Assembly: GCF_000427335.1 (NCBI RefSeq)
Contig: NZ_ATMR01000091.1
Span: 62,001 to 126,000 of the forward strand
Source: Winogradskyella psychrotolerans RS-3
GTDB lineage: Bacteria > Bacteroidota > Bacteroidia > Flavobacteriales > Flavobacteriaceae
Length of the DNA: 64,000 bases
Direction of reading: 5' to 3'
Every line of letters starts with the position of its first letter. The first letter of the stretch is position 1. Under the pieces are notes generated by a model. The model saw nothing but the letters and a program-made list of their open reading frames with translations, was not told the DNA's origin and did not search any database. The position numbers and the translations under genes are program-made. This document shows positions 36,246 to 46,679 of the stretch, in pieces.

Positions 36246-36974
36246 TTATTTTAAATCAAATAACGATTCTACTCCTACATAACGCTCAACTGTATAACCC
36301 TCAGCATGTTCTACACCAATTAAACGTCCTAAATTTCTTGCTCTATATTCTACGCTATCTGTAAAGTTCTCACTAGATATCGGAGTTTCAGGCTCTTTAC
36401 TATTGGGATCAAAGAATTGTGTTTTATAAGCTAAAACAGAATCGACCTTTTTTTCTATAAAACCAGAGACATCAACAACAACATCTGGTTCTATATCTTT
36501 CCACTGTATATAATGATATACCGCTTTTGGTCTCCAAGGGTCTTGCGGTTGATTTTCATCTTTATGAATAGTCTCAATCTTTTTCAATCCACTTAAAAAA
36601 CAAGCATCACTCACCAATTGACTTCCTTTTGGGTGATCAATATGTCTATCATCAATGGCATTACAAATAACAATCTCTGGTTTGAAATAACGAATCATTT
36701 TTATAAGCTCTAATTGATGTGCTTTATCGTTAGCGAAGAAGCCATCTGCAAATCGCATATTAACTCTAGAGTGTACACCTAGAATTTTAGCAGCATTAAA
36801 AGCTTCATCATCTCTAGTTTCTGCAGTACCTCTTGTACCTAGCTCTCCTCTGGTTAAATCTATAATCCCGACTTTTTTGCCCTTAGAAACTTCTTTTGCT
36901 AAGGTTGCGCCACAACTTAATTCTACATCATCCGGATGCGCTCCAATTGCCAATATATCTAGTTTTATCTGCAT
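36246..36974 (-). CDS. bshB1: Bacillithiol biosynthesis deacetylase BshB1
   Basis: A 242-aa zinc deacetylase of the PIG-L/LmbE family with the subtype signature AIGAHPDDVELSCGAT (metal-binding HPDD at about 13-16), DLTRGELGTRGT, NAIDDRHIDHPKG with further metal ligands, and a C-terminal VEHAEGY. BshB1 removes the acetyl group from GlcNAc-malate, the second step of bacillithiol synthesis, in the cytoplasm. The cofactor is widespread in this phylum. It stands alone on the minus strand. A separate, much larger PIG-L protein at 54211 is extracytoplasmic and has a different role. Confidence 0.95.
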   Translation of the reverse strand: MQIKLDILAIGAHPDDVELSCGATLAKEVSKGKKVGIIDLTRGELGTRGTAETRDDEAFNAAKILGVHSRVNMRFADGFFANDKAHQLELIKMIRYFKPEIVICNAIDDRHIDHPKGSQLVSDACFLSGLKKIETIHKDENQPQDPWRPKAVYHYIQWKDIEPDVVVDVSGFIEKKVDSVLAYKTQFFDPNSKEPETPISSENFTDSVEYRARNLGRLIGVEHAEGYTVERYVGVESLFDLK

Positions 36975-37278
36975 ATGTTTATTGTTTTCTTATGGTTAGA
37001 TAGAATATCTAATCCCCTTTTTTAATCAAATTAAAATTTCATAATAGATGTTTCATCTCTTACGTCTCTTCTCTTGAATGTCAAAAATATTAAAAAGAAG
37101 GTAGATAATCGCTTTCTTTTTAATCCGCAAACGGTTTCGATTAGATAAATCCTTAATTATCTCAAATTTCAGTGATCAAAATTGAAAAATTCGCAATACT
37201 TCTAAAGTATGACTTTCGTCATAAATATTGCTTTTCATTGACTCTATCTTTACACTATTACTAAAAGACAACGTCCTT
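36975..37278. other. Gene-free divergent intergenic region
   Basis: This AT-rich stretch lies between the divergent bshB1 and SLC13 genes. A short perfect inverted repeat, TATGAC-TTTC-GTCATA, lies at 37208-37223. No gene is supported. Confidence 0.5.
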
Positions 37279-39117
37279 ATGACCTTAATGTTAGCTATTT
37301 TAATTATTACCATTTCCTTATTTATTTGGGGGAAATTCACCCCAGATATTATCGCACTTATATCAATGTTGAGCTTATTTGTCTTTGGGATATTAGACTT
37401 AACAGAAACATTAAGCGGTTTTAGCAACCCAACGGTAATTATGATTGCTGCCTTATTTATAATAGGAGAAGGTTTATCTCAAACAGGTTGGACTGCCTTA
37501 GCTGGTGAAAAGTTTATAAAAATGGCTGGTAAAAGCAAAATGAAGCTTTTATTAATAACGACATTAGGCTCTGGATTACTTTCTGGCGTGGTTAGTAATA
37601 CGGGCACTGTGGCAACGCTAATGCCTGTGACAATTGCTTCTGCTTGGAGTATTGGTACATTACCTTCTAAATTATTAATGCCAGTAGCTTTTGGCTCTAA
37701 TACAGGTGGTTTATTAACTTTAACAGGTACACCTCCAAATATCATTGTAAACAATACAATGATAGAAAGCGGACTTGAAGGGTTTTCTTTCTTCGAATTT
37801 GGACTTATAGGATTACCTCTACTATTATTAGCACTACTCTATTTTAAATTTATAGGCTATAGACTTTTACCAAGTAACAAAACCAATAATAAACCTGTAA
37901 ATATTAATACGACGTTACACCAATGGATTGAAGCTTACAAAGTCGATGGAGACTATTACAGATTAAGAGTAAGATCAGTATCTCCATTATTAAACACAAA
38001 ATTAGGAGATTGGAATTTTGAAAAAGATTATGCCGTTACCATTCTACGTATTAAGCGACGTCATCCAAGTCTTTTAAAAGGTAATGATCCTTTTATTGAA
38101 CTTCCAACGGACCAAACGGAATTCTTATACCACGATATTATTACGGTTAAAGGAGATACCGAAGCAATTAATGTTTTAATGATTAAGTTTCGGTTAGGCT
38201 TATTACCTCTAGATTCTATTGAAGATGAGTTAAGACACAATCTTATTAACCAAGAGGTTGGTATGACTGAGGTTTTAGTAGCACCACAATCTGCGCTTGT
38301 TGGTAAAAATGTAACATCTAGTCATTTTTTTGAACGTTATAATGTACAATTAATGGCTACCTCAAGAAACGGCAAACCTTTAACAGAACGCGAAACCATA
38401 GTAAAAGCTGGAGATGCATTTTTAATTAGAGGGCAATGGAGCGCTATAGAAGAATTAAAAAATCAATATGAACATTTAGTCATCTGCGGTAGTCCTGAAG
38501 GTATGGCCAAAACAGTGACGAACCTTACTATTAAATCTTATATCGCATTAGCGTCTCTCATATTAATGATTGTATTGTTAGTTTTTAAAATTGTACCAGG
38601 CGCTGTTGCGGCACTACTATCTGCAGGTATCATAATGATTACAGGTTGCGTACCGATGGTAAAAGCTTATAAAGGTATCAGTTGGATAAGCGTTGTAATG
38701 ATTGCTGCCATGATACCAATGGGAATCGCATTACAAAAAACAGGCACAGCAGAATTGATTGCAAATGGCCTAGTGGATTCTTTAGGAAGCTTTCATCCTG
38801 TCGTTTTATTGGGCGGTGTGTTTTTATTGACTACAACCTTTAGCCAAGTTATTAATAACTCAGCCACTGCTGTATTAATGGCACCTATTGTAATTATAGC
38901 TGCAAACACGTTAAACATTTCTGCAGCACCCTTTATGATTGTAGTCGCTATTAGCGCCTCTACCGCATTTTTAACACCAGTAGGTACTACAACCAATGCG
39001 ATGGTAATGACAGCAGGTGGCTATAAATTTATGGATTATTTAAAAGTAGGTGCACCATTGCTTCTACTCTTCCTAATAACAACATTACTACTTGTGCCAA
39101 TCATATGGCCATTTTAA
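37279..39117 (+). CDS. SLC13/DASS-type permease with TrkA-C (RCK_C) domains
   Basis: The start is ATG 37279, as an upstream TTG would add 17 unlikely residues. The 612-aa protein has an N-terminal bundle of membrane helices with the anion/sodium motif SNTGTVATLMPVTIA and GSNTGGLLTLTGTPPN. Two cytoplasmic TrkA-C domains (about residues 215-400) are inserted in the middle, and a second helical bundle ends with NNSATAVLMAP and VGTTTNAMVM. Such permeases take up sulfate or dicarboxylates with sodium. The stop overlaps nothing essential of pckA, whose likely start is 33 bases later. Substrate is unknown; pckA next door hints at a dicarboxylate. Confidence 0.88.
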   Translation: MTLMLAILIITISLFIWGKFTPDIIALISMLSLFVFGILDLTETLSGFSNPTVIMIAALFIIGEGLSQTGWTALAGEKFIKMAGKSKMKLLLITTLGSGLLSGVVSNTGTVATLMPVTIASAWSIGTLPSKLLMPVAFGSNTGGLLTLTGTPPNIIVNNTMIESGLEGFSFFEFGLIGLPLLLLALLYFKFIGYRLLPSNKTNNKPVNINTTLHQWIEAYKVDGDYYRLRVRSVSPLLNTKLGDWNFEKDYAVTILRIKRRHPSLLKGNDPFIELPTDQTEFLYHDIITVKGDTEAINVLMIKFRLGLLPLDSIEDELRHNLINQEVGMTEVLVAPQSALVGKNVTSSHFFERYNVQLMATSRNGKPLTERETIVKAGDAFLIRGQWSAIEELKNQYEHLVICGSPEGMAKTVTNLTIKSYIALASLILMIVLLVFKIVPGAVAALLSAGIIMITGCVPMVKAYKGISWISVVMIAAMIPMGIALQKTGTAELIANGLVDSLGSFHPVVLLGGVFLLTTTFSQVINNSATAVLMAPIVIIAANTLNISAAPFMIVVAISASTAFLTPVGTTTNAMVMTAGGYKFMDYLKVGAPLLLLFLITTLLLVPIIWPF

Positions 39118-39149
39118 AATCGAAAGTCGAATTGAAAAACTATAAACTC

Positions 39150-40784
39150 ATGGAAACATTAAAACAACCGATTATGAAAACGAGAGACCTTACAAAGTAC
39201 GGATTGAAAGACACCAATGCCCATTGGAACCTCTCACCAGAAAAATTACAAGCCATTACTATTGAAAAAGGAATGGGAAAAGAAACCGCTAATGGAACTT
39301 TAGCTATAAACACAGGCAAGTTTACAGGTCGTTCTCCTCAAGATCGTTTTATAGTAAAAGATGATTATACCCAAAATAAAGTTTGGTGGGGAAAAACCAA
39401 CAAAGCGATTTCACCAGACAATTTTGATAAATTACAAGCAGAAATCACAAACTATTTAAGTGGTAAAGAAATTTATGTTAGGGATGCTTATGTATGTGCT
39501 GATCCAGAATACAAAACCAATGTAAGAACTGTTACAGAATATCCTTGGTCTAACATGTTTACGTATAATATGTTTTTGAGATCTGACGAATCTGAATTAG
39601 AAAATTTTAAAGAAGAATGGTTGGTGCTTTGTGCTCCAGGTTATGAAGCATTAGATCCTAAAGCTTTTGGCTTACGTCAAGGAAATTTCTCTATCCTTAA
39701 TTTTTCTAAGAAAATTGCCCTAATTGGTGGCTCTGCTTATACAGGTGAAATTAAAAAAGGGATTTTCTCTTCTTTAAACTTTATTCTTCCTGTTGAAAAA
39801 GACGTTTTACCTATGCATTGTTCTGCAAATGTTGGCGAAGATGGTGATACTGCTATTTTCTTTGGATTATCTGGAACTGGTAAAACAACCTTATCTGCAG
39901 ATCCTAACCGAAAATTAATTGGTGACGATGAACATGGCTGGACAGCAAATAACAACATTTTTAATTTTGAAGGTGGTTGCTACGCCAAAGTTATTGATCT
40001 ATCTGAAGAAAAAGAGCCTGACATTTTTAGAGCAATTAAACCTGGTGCAATTCTTGAAAACGTCGTTTTTAAAGATAACGGAGACGTTGATTATATGGAC
40101 AGCAAGATTACACAAAACACTCGTGTTAGTTATCCGATTTACCATATAGACAATATTCAAAAGCCATCTTATGCTAGTAATCCAACAAATATTTTCTTCT
40201 TAACAGCTGATGCATTTGGTGTGTTACCACCAGTTTCAAAATTAACACCAGGACAAGCTGCCTATCACTTTATTTCTGGTTACACCGCTAAAGTTGCAGG
40301 TACAGAAGCTGGTATTACAGAGCCAGTACCATCTTTCTCTGCATGTTTCGGTGAACCATTTATGCCTTTACATCCAACAGTTTATGCTGAAATGTTAAGT
40401 AAAAAAATGCAAGATGCAGGCGTCAATGTTTGGTTAATTAATACAGGCTGGAGCGCAGGTCCTTACGGAGTAGGATCTCGTATAAAACTGAAATACACCA
40501 GAGCTATGATTACGGCTATTCTTGATGGAAAATTAGACAATGTTGAATTTGAACAACATCCTATATTTGGCTTATTTATGCCAAAAACATGTCCTAATGT
40601 TCCTGATGATATATTAGATCCAATGAATACTTGGGAAAATAAAGGCCAGTATGTCAGCAAATCCATTCAACTCGCACATTCTTTCCACTTGAATTTTGAA
40701 AAATTTGCAAGTGAAGCATCTCAACAAATTATTGAAGGTGGTCCATTAATTGATGAACACCATCACTTAAATGATCATTTTTAA
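39150..40784 (+). CDS. pckA: Phosphoenolpyruvate carboxykinase (ATP)
   Basis: This enzyme converts oxaloacetate and ATP to PEP, CO2 and ADP, the entry step of gluconeogenesis. The ~544-aa protein shows the kinase-1a P-loop GLSGTGKTTLSADP, the metal-binding LIGDDEHGW, an early GRSPQDRF arginine and the adenine-binding TRVSYP region. Possible starts are ATG 39105, 39150 or 39174; 39150 avoids overlap with the permease gene and still precedes the conserved KYGLKDTNAHWNLS start. A strong terminator follows. Same strand and close spacing suggest cotranscription with the SLC13 permease. Confidence 0.95.
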   Translation: METLKQPIMKTRDLTKYGLKDTNAHWNLSPEKLQAITIEKGMGKETANGTLAINTGKFTGRSPQDRFIVKDDYTQNKVWWGKTNKAISPDNFDKLQAEITNYLSGKEIYVRDAYVCADPEYKTNVRTVTEYPWSNMFTYNMFLRSDESELENFKEEWLVLCAPGYEALDPKAFGLRQGNFSILNFSKKIALIGGSAYTGEIKKGIFSSLNFILPVEKDVLPMHCSANVGEDGDTAIFFGLSGTGKTTLSADPNRKLIGDDEHGWTANNNIFNFEGGCYAKVIDLSEEKEPDIFRAIKPGAILENVVFKDNGDVDYMDSKITQNTRVSYPIYHIDNIQKPSYASNPTNIFFLTADAFGVLPPVSKLTPGQAAYHFISGYTAKVAGTEAGITEPVPSFSACFGEPFMPLHPTVYAEMLSKKMQDAGVNVWLINTGWSAGPYGVGSRIKLKYTRAMITAILDGKLDNVEFEQHPIFGLFMPKTCPNVPDDILDPMNTWENKGQYVSKSIQLAHSFHLNFEKFASEASQQIIEGGPLIDEHHHLNDHF

Positions 40785-40798
40785 TAGTTCCATGACTG

Positions 40799-40826
40799 AA
40801 AAGAGCCCAGAAATGGGCTCTTTTTT
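40799..40826 (+). terminator. Terminator after pckA
   Basis: AAAAGAGCCCA - GAAA - TGGGCTCTTTT with six T at the end. Confidence 0.9.
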
Positions 40827-40841
40827 CTTATACAATCTATT

Positions 40842-41525
40842 ATGAAAAACACTTTACTCTTACTATTCGTTTTCTTACTATCTCATAATCCATTGTATGC
40901 GCAAAACACAGGCGAAAACAAATTAGGATCTTGGTATGAACTTACGTCATCTAACAAAATAAGTGATAAATTCAGTGTTAGCGGCTCATTCACCAATTGG
41001 AACTATGAATTACCTGCAAATAGAGGACATTTACGTTTAGGTATCCTAGGGCTGAATTATCATTTTAACCCTAAATTATCTATAGGTCTATCTTATGCTT
41101 ATGGTGATATAGATTCTTCATTTGAAATCAACGACATTCCTCACACTAAAGAGAATAGAATAATTGAACAATTAATTTTTAATCATAAATTAAACACTAT
41201 TAGTTTTTCTCAGAGGCTGAGATTAGAACAGCGTTTCTTAGAATACCCTACAGAAAACCAATTAACGCATAGAATTCGCTATAGATTTAAAACTAAAATA
41301 CCACTAAATAATACCCTCTTTATTTCTACCTATGATGAAATCCATTTTAATTTAAACAAATTTGATTTTCAACAAAATAGAGCTTTTATGGGGCTGGGTA
41401 TTTTAATAACTAAAAATATAAATACAGAAATTGGCTACGCAAGACATTCGTTTAAAACTAAAAGCTTTAACAGACTGTCGCTACAACTTAATTTAAAATG
41501 TGATTTTAGACAAAAAAAGTCTTAA
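40842..41525 (+). CDS. DUF2490 outer-membrane beta-barrel-like protein
   Basis: A 227-aa protein with a cleavable signal peptide (MKNTLLLLFVFLLSHNPLYA, next residue Q) and then alternating beta strands with aromatic ends (GSWYELTSSNKISDKFSVSG; RHSFKTKSFNRLSLQLNL). The GSWYEL opening and the RLRLEQRF repeat are typical of DUF2490, a small barrel family of Bacteroidota with unknown transport or structural role. It follows the pckA terminator, so it has its own promoter. Convergent with the next gene. Confidence 0.82.
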   Translation: MKNTLLLLFVFLLSHNPLYAQNTGENKLGSWYELTSSNKISDKFSVSGSFTNWNYELPANRGHLRLGILGLNYHFNPKLSIGLSYAYGDIDSSFEINDIPHTKENRIIEQLIFNHKLNTISFSQRLRLEQRFLEYPTENQLTHRIRYRFKTKIPLNNTLFISTYDEIHFNLNKFDFQQNRAFMGLGILITKNINTEIGYARHSFKTKSFNRLSLQLNLKCDFRQKKS

Positions 41526-41531
41526 GATAAC

Positions 41532-42686
41532 TTAGTGCTTTGTGCTATTTATAGCTTGCTCTATATCGCGTTTTAAATCTTTTGTATCTTCTATACCTAC
41601 AGAAAACCGAATTAATTGATTGCTAAGACCAATAGCATCACGTTCATCTTGACTTAATAACGCATGAGACGTGAGATACGGAGATAACATTGTACTCTCA
41701 ACTCCAGCTAAACTCATAGAAGATTTTATGAGCTTTAATTCCTTTTGAAAAAGAAGTGCATCCAAATCTTCAGTTAATTCAAAAGATAGCATGGCACCAA
41801 ATCCACTCATTTGAGATTTTGCCAATTTATAATCTGGATGCGATTTTAAACCTGGATAATAGACTTTAGAAACTTTCGGATGTTTTTCTAACCATTTTGC
41901 CAACTTCATAGCGTTTTTAGTTTGTGCCTTTACGCGCAACCCTAAAGTTTTCATACTACGTTCTAGCATCCAAACGGTCATATCACTTAGACTTCCTCCT
42001 AGATTTTTACCCACGTTCCAAATGCGTTCCATATGTTCATTAGAACTTGCTACAGCACCAGCCAAAATATCACTATGTCCACCAAAATATTTGGTAGCAG
42101 AATGCATCACCATATCAATGCCTAAGTCCATAGGGTTTTGATTTACAGGTGAGGCAAAAGTATTATCAATAGAGGTTAAAATGCCCTTAGACTTCCCGAG
42201 TTTTGCAATCGCTTTAATATCTGTAATGGTCATTAAAGGATTTGAAGGTGTTTCAATATGAATCAATTTTGTATTTGGTTGAATGGCCGCTTCAAAATCT
42301 TCAACTTTATAACCATTAGTAAACGTGTACTCTATACCATACTTAGGAAATTCTTCTTTTATAAAATTCAATGTACCTCCATACAATGTGTTCTGAACCA
42401 CCAAATGATCACCTTGTCTTAAAAATGCTAAAAACATGGTGCTAATCGCAGCCATACCAGAACCAAAAATCATAGCGGCTTCCGCGTGTTCTAAAGCAGC
42501 AATCTTCTTGGATAAATGTTCTTGATTGGGAGTATTAAAATAACGCGGATAGCGTTTAACATCAACATCCAAAAACTCGTAGGATGTGCTTAAATATATA
42601 GGAGATACGACTCCTTTAAATTGTTCATCCTTTACTTCACCTGTATGTGTGCAGATGGTATTTAATCCGAATTTATTTTTAGTCAT
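41532..42686 (-). CDS. PLP-dependent transsulfuration enzyme (cystathionine gamma-synthase/lyase type)
   Basis: I start at ATG 42686; an earlier ATG would add 27 hydrophobic residues foreign to the family. The 384-aa protein is a fold-type I PLP enzyme with the cofactor lysine in HSATKYFGGHSD, the phosphate-binding segment IFGSGMAAIST, and IETPSNPLMTITDI. It handles sulfur amino acids such as cystathionine, O-succinylhomoserine or methionine. Synthase, beta/gamma-lyase and methionine gamma-lyase cannot be separated by eye. It is cytoplasmic, and no methionine-regulon neighbours are seen. Confidence 0.88.
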   Translation of the reverse strand: MTKNKFGLNTICTHTGEVKDEQFKGVVSPIYLSTSYEFLDVDVKRYPRYFNTPNQEHLSKKIAALEHAEAAMIFGSGMAAISTMFLAFLRQGDHLVVQNTLYGGTLNFIKEEFPKYGIEYTFTNGYKVEDFEAAIQPNTKLIHIETPSNPLMTITDIKAIAKLGKSKGILTSIDNTFASPVNQNPMDLGIDMVMHSATKYFGGHSDILAGAVASSNEHMERIWNVGKNLGGSLSDMTVWMLERSMKTLGLRVKAQTKNAMKLAKWLEKHPKVSKVYYPGLKSHPDYKLAKSQMSGFGAMLSFELTEDLDALLFQKELKLIKSSMSLAGVESTMLSPYLTSHALLSQDERDAIGLSNQLIRFSVGIEDTKDLKRDIEQAINSTKH

Positions 42687-42820
42687 AATACTATTTATAA
42701 GAGACGTAAATTTAATAAAAAGGAATTCAACTAACCGGATAACTCTAAACAAAAAATAGGTTGACAAATATTAATATCTATCAACCAATTTTTAAAAAAG
42801 TATTCTAAAGTCTATACGTA

Positions 42821-45800
42821 TTACTTATAATGCTTCTTATACTGTATGTAAGATACGATTCCTAATACAGCAATGATGCCCAAAGTTATAGCGATAAACT
42901 GGAAGCTTAATATCTGATCTCCACTTGCGTAAGAATGCAATCCTGCTAAGTAAAAATTCACTCCAAAATACGTCATAAGTATACTACCAAAAGCGATGAT
43001 TGACATTAAGTTATAAATCCATTTTCCTCGCAAACCTGGCACTAATCTCATGTGGATTACAAAGGCATAAATCATAATACTAATAAGTGCCCAAGTTTCT
43101 TTAGGATCCCAACCCCAATAGCGTCCCCAACTTTCGTTGGCCCACATACCACCAAGGAAGTTTCCTATTGTTAACAACACTAAACCAACCGTTAACGCCA
43201 TTTCGTTTACAATGGCTAATTCTTTAATATTGATGAGCATTCGCTCTTTATTATCCTTGTTGGTAAAAATCATTAATAACAATGAAACCACACCCAAAAT
43301 CATACCTAAAGTAAACGGTCCATAACTCGCAACGATTACCGATACGTGTATCATTAACCAGTACCCTTGTAATACAGGTTGAAGATTTGCAATGGCTGGA
43401 TCCATCCAATTCCAATGTGCAATCATTAAAATCATTGATGTTACAAAAGCACCTGCAGCAACTGTTATACTAGACGTCGTTATTTTTCCTAAAAATGATG
43501 TCTTTTTAGCTGAATTATCTTTTTTCTTAGTTACACCAACAATGAAACCAAAAAGCATAGTTGACCAAGCCACATAAATCATGGACTCGTAAGCATCACT
43601 CCATGGTGCATGCCCAGACAAATACCATCTCCAAATTAAGCCTAAAGTATGCATCACAAATAACAATGCGATAACTCCTAATAGGACATTAATAGCCGTC
43701 TGAATCCATTTGTTTTTATATTTAAAAATCTGAACAATAATTAATACAAACAACAATGTACCAGCATACATATACCAACTGAATAGTCGTTTGAAAATAT
43801 CGTAATCGTTGTAAAGGATTTCTGCCTTAATTTTATCGTCAGATAGCATTACCTCACTACCAAATTTCTGTTGTGTTTTTTTGATACCTGTTAATAGTTC
43901 TTCGGCTTTAGAATAATCTCCGGTTTGCTTCGCATTATTTAAAGTCACCAAATACGCAACAAAACCATTATTTATAAAATTACCATAAAGCGTATCTTCT
44001 ATTTTATCTCTTAATCCTTCGTCCCTAAAATCTTTTGAAGATATCCATCGGTTATTATCATCTCCTGGTATTGGAAAAATTTTAATATTACGACCTTCAA
44101 TAGCGTCAGACAAAAGGCTTAAGCGACCATAGGTTTCTTTAATTTCTTTCTGAAATCCATTTGGTACTTGCGCCTTAAACGACTCTTCTATATATGGACC
44201 TAATTTATTCCTTCCATCTTCTGTAAAAAAGTCGAGTAAGCTAGCATAATCCTCAGAATAATCTAAGCCAATTATCCCTCTAATAGAATCTGCTTTTCTC
44301 GGTTTTAAATAAATGATTGGCACATTGTACCAAAGCATCGGACTTTCTTGAATGGATAGAAAAACTTGATCGGCATCAAAGTCTTCATAGACATCACTTT
44401 TACTTAATTTACGAAGCATTTCAGAAGCATACGTATGCATTGGCATCATACGACCACTATAATCTTGAATGACCATTTCTGAAAATTTCTTTGCATGCTC
44501 CTTCGGAGTAATATGAACTCTTAGAATAGAATCGATTTGTTCTTTTCCAGTTTTCTTTTGGTGCGCATGACCATCGTCTTCTGTATGAACTTGTGCAAAA
44601 CCTGAAAAACTAAATAACAACAAAATCATTGTCATCATTTTGGCTTTCTTCGTTTTCAACTTGGCTAGTTTACTTCTAATATCATCAAAGCGCGTGTTTT
44701 TAGCGAATAGAATAGCCATCATACCAAAATATAAGAACATATAACCTGCATAGGTAATGTATGTTCCCCATAGATCGTGATTTACAGAAAGAACAGTTCC
44801 TTTTTCATCTGGGTGAAAACTTGCTTGAAAAAAGCGATAGCCTTTATGATCTAAAACATGATTCATATACACACGATAATCAAAATCACCAGATTCTTTA
44901 TCTAAAACCGTAATTTTACTTTCGTAAGATGAATAAGCCTTTTCTGTACCAGGGTATTTTTCGGCTATAAAATCGTTTAGTTTAATTTCGAAAGGTAATT
45001 TTAATACTTTAGGACCATATTGTAAGGCCATTTCTAAGCCTCCAACTTTAAATTCTTTCATGGCTGTATAATTACCTGGACCACCAATAATACCTACTTT
45101 TTTTGTATCACCATTTGCTGTTACACTAAAGATAAGCCCATCTGGATCTGCAGCAGTTTTTAAAAGCTCTGGTTTTTTTACAACTCCAAAATCACCTTTT
45201 ACAATAGGTTTTGGCATTACAATCTGCATGTTCCCAATAATATATCTAGACCTTAAGATTAAGGGTTGTAAACTATCTTTAATTAACTTGCCTGTAGCGC
45301 GCGTTGCCATAGTCATGTATTCCCCTTCATAAGGAGAGTTAATGGAAAGCCCATTTTCTGTTTCCATAATATTAATAGCACCTTCTTGAAACTTATTTAA
45401 GGATACTAAAACATTGTGAAGATTAGCTACCGTTCCATCTTCTAAAAAGTGGTTATGTGCTCCGGTATCTCCCGCTTCTACAACTTTTAAATAGCGTTTT
45501 CCAGTTTCGTTAGGTATAATATCCTCTTCTGCACCTTCTATAAATTCTTCAAGTTTTACGGTAACTTCAGCATCACCATAATCAAACGATTGTTCAAATT
45601 CATTATCTAATCGTGGAGAAAAATCGACCTCTTCCTCTATTCTGCGTTGTTGTAGTTGACCATTAACTTTATAATTACCAATAATTCGTCCACCGATATA
45701 TGTTTTCTGTGAGAAAAATTCGCTTTCAGTAGCTCCTTCTCGTATTGGCATCATACCTTCAAAACCAACATATCGTGTTATAAACGCTCCGAAAAGAATA

Positions 45801-46072
45801 AGAATGAAAGATAAATGTAAGGTTAATGTTGCCCACTTCTCTTTTTTGTAAAGTCTGAATCTAAAAATGTTACCTAAAAAGTTGATCACAAAAAATACCA
45901 TAATCGCTTCAAACCACCACGCATTATATATTAAAGTTCTTGTATATGGAGTTGGAGAGGTATCCATATTTCTGTCCAAAATAGTACCAATTGCCATGGC
46001 GACGGCAAAGGCTATAAATAAGAAAGCGGTGAGTTTTGTAGAGAATAGGAAATTAGCGATTTTCTTTTGCAT
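42821..46072 (-). CDS. ccsBA: Fused cytochrome c assembly protein CcsB-CcsA (ResB-ResC)
   Basis: A 1083-aa system II heme-handling protein. The N-terminal ResB/CcsB half has membrane helices near residues 10-30, 50-70 and 80-100, then a large periplasmic beta-rich domain (about 110-440). A second helix (about 485-500) with a small periplasmic segment is followed by the CcsA half with eight or so helices. The CcsA half carries the heme-binding WWD motif WGRYWGWDPKETWAL and flanking histidines. It exports heme and attaches it to apocytochrome c CXXCH sites in the periplasm. ResB-CcsA fusions are usual in this phylum. Confidence 0.93.
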   Translation of the reverse strand: MQKKIANFLFSTKLTAFLFIAFAVAMAIGTILDRNMDTSPTPYTRTLIYNAWWFEAIMVFFVINFLGNIFRFRLYKKEKWATLTLHLSFILILFGAFITRYVGFEGMMPIREGATESEFFSQKTYIGGRIIGNYKVNGQLQQRRIEEEVDFSPRLDNEFEQSFDYGDAEVTVKLEEFIEGAEEDIIPNETGKRYLKVVEAGDTGAHNHFLEDGTVANLHNVLVSLNKFQEGAINIMETENGLSINSPYEGEYMTMATRATGKLIKDSLQPLILRSRYIIGNMQIVMPKPIVKGDFGVVKKPELLKTAADPDGLIFSVTANGDTKKVGIIGGPGNYTAMKEFKVGGLEMALQYGPKVLKLPFEIKLNDFIAEKYPGTEKAYSSYESKITVLDKESGDFDYRVYMNHVLDHKGYRFFQASFHPDEKGTVLSVNHDLWGTYITYAGYMFLYFGMMAILFAKNTRFDDIRSKLAKLKTKKAKMMTMILLLFSFSGFAQVHTEDDGHAHQKKTGKEQIDSILRVHITPKEHAKKFSEMVIQDYSGRMMPMHTYASEMLRKLSKSDVYEDFDADQVFLSIQESPMLWYNVPIIYLKPRKADSIRGIIGLDYSEDYASLLDFFTEDGRNKLGPYIEESFKAQVPNGFQKEIKETYGRLSLLSDAIEGRNIKIFPIPGDDNNRWISSKDFRDEGLRDKIEDTLYGNFINNGFVAYLVTLNNAKQTGDYSKAEELLTGIKKTQQKFGSEVMLSDDKIKAEILYNDYDIFKRLFSWYMYAGTLLFVLIIVQIFKYKNKWIQTAINVLLGVIALLFVMHTLGLIWRWYLSGHAPWSDAYESMIYVAWSTMLFGFIVGVTKKKDNSAKKTSFLGKITTSSITVAAGAFVTSMILMIAHWNWMDPAIANLQPVLQGYWLMIHVSVIVASYGPFTLGMILGVVSLLLMIFTNKDNKERMLINIKELAIVNEMALTVGLVLLTIGNFLGGMWANESWGRYWGWDPKETWALISIMIYAFVIHMRLVPGLRGKWIYNLMSIIAFGSILMTYFGVNFYLAGLHSYASGDQILSFQFIAITLGIIAVLGIVSYIQYKKHYK

Positions 46073-46173
46073 AGCTATAGGCTTTTTAGGCTGCGCAAAG
46101 ATATGACTTTTTAATTATTTGATGATTCAGATTTAGTACTAAAACATGTTAAAATTACACACACAAAAACGGC

Positions 46174-46623
46174 TTAATTTTCTAGGTTTGATTTAAGCAT
46201 TTTGTTTTGTTCTTCCATCAATTCTTTTAAATCAGAAAGCAATTGAATGTCTTTTGGTGTCGTAACCGTTTTATCTTTAGAATCATGTGCTCTAGTTCGC
46301 AATCTATTCATGCCCTTAACGACTAAAAACACGGTAAATCCTATAACTAAAAAATCTATTAACACGGTGATAAGCGCACCATAACCTATAGCGACCTCAC
46401 TAGTAATAATTGCACCCGAAGCGTCAGTAAGGGCTTCTCTTAGTATAAGTTTTTTATTATCAAAGTTTACATCATCTGTTAGCAAAGATAATGGTGGCAT
46501 TAATACAAATTTTACAAGTACATCTATAACCTTATTAAATGATGCACCAATTATGATACCAATTGCCATGTCCATCATGTTTCCTTTGACGGCAAATTCT
46601 TTGAATTCTTTGAGAAGTTTCAT
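46174..46623 (-). CDS. mscL: Large-conductance mechanosensitive channel MscL
   Basis: A 149-aa channel subunit. The short amphipathic N-terminus precedes the family signature FAVKGNMMDMAIGIIIGASF in TM1 (about 10-32). A periplasmic loop (about 45-75) and TM2 (about 80-105) follow, and a cytoplasmic C-terminal helix has DLKELMEEQNKML. Pentamers open at lytic membrane tension and release solutes. The periplasmic loop here is somewhat longer than in E. coli. Single gene, downstream of the hemoglobin gene on the same strand. Confidence 0.95.
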   Translation of the reverse strand: MKLLKEFKEFAVKGNMMDMAIGIIIGASFNKVIDVLVKFVLMPPLSLLTDDVNFDNKKLILREALTDASGAIITSEVAIGYGALITVLIDFLVIGFTVFLVVKGMNRLRTRAHDSKDKTVTTPKDIQLLSDLKELMEEQNKMLKSNLEN

Positions 46624-46679
46624 GTGTGTTTTAATTTTAGATTTTTAAAACCACAAATTTATAATATGCTAATAAATGA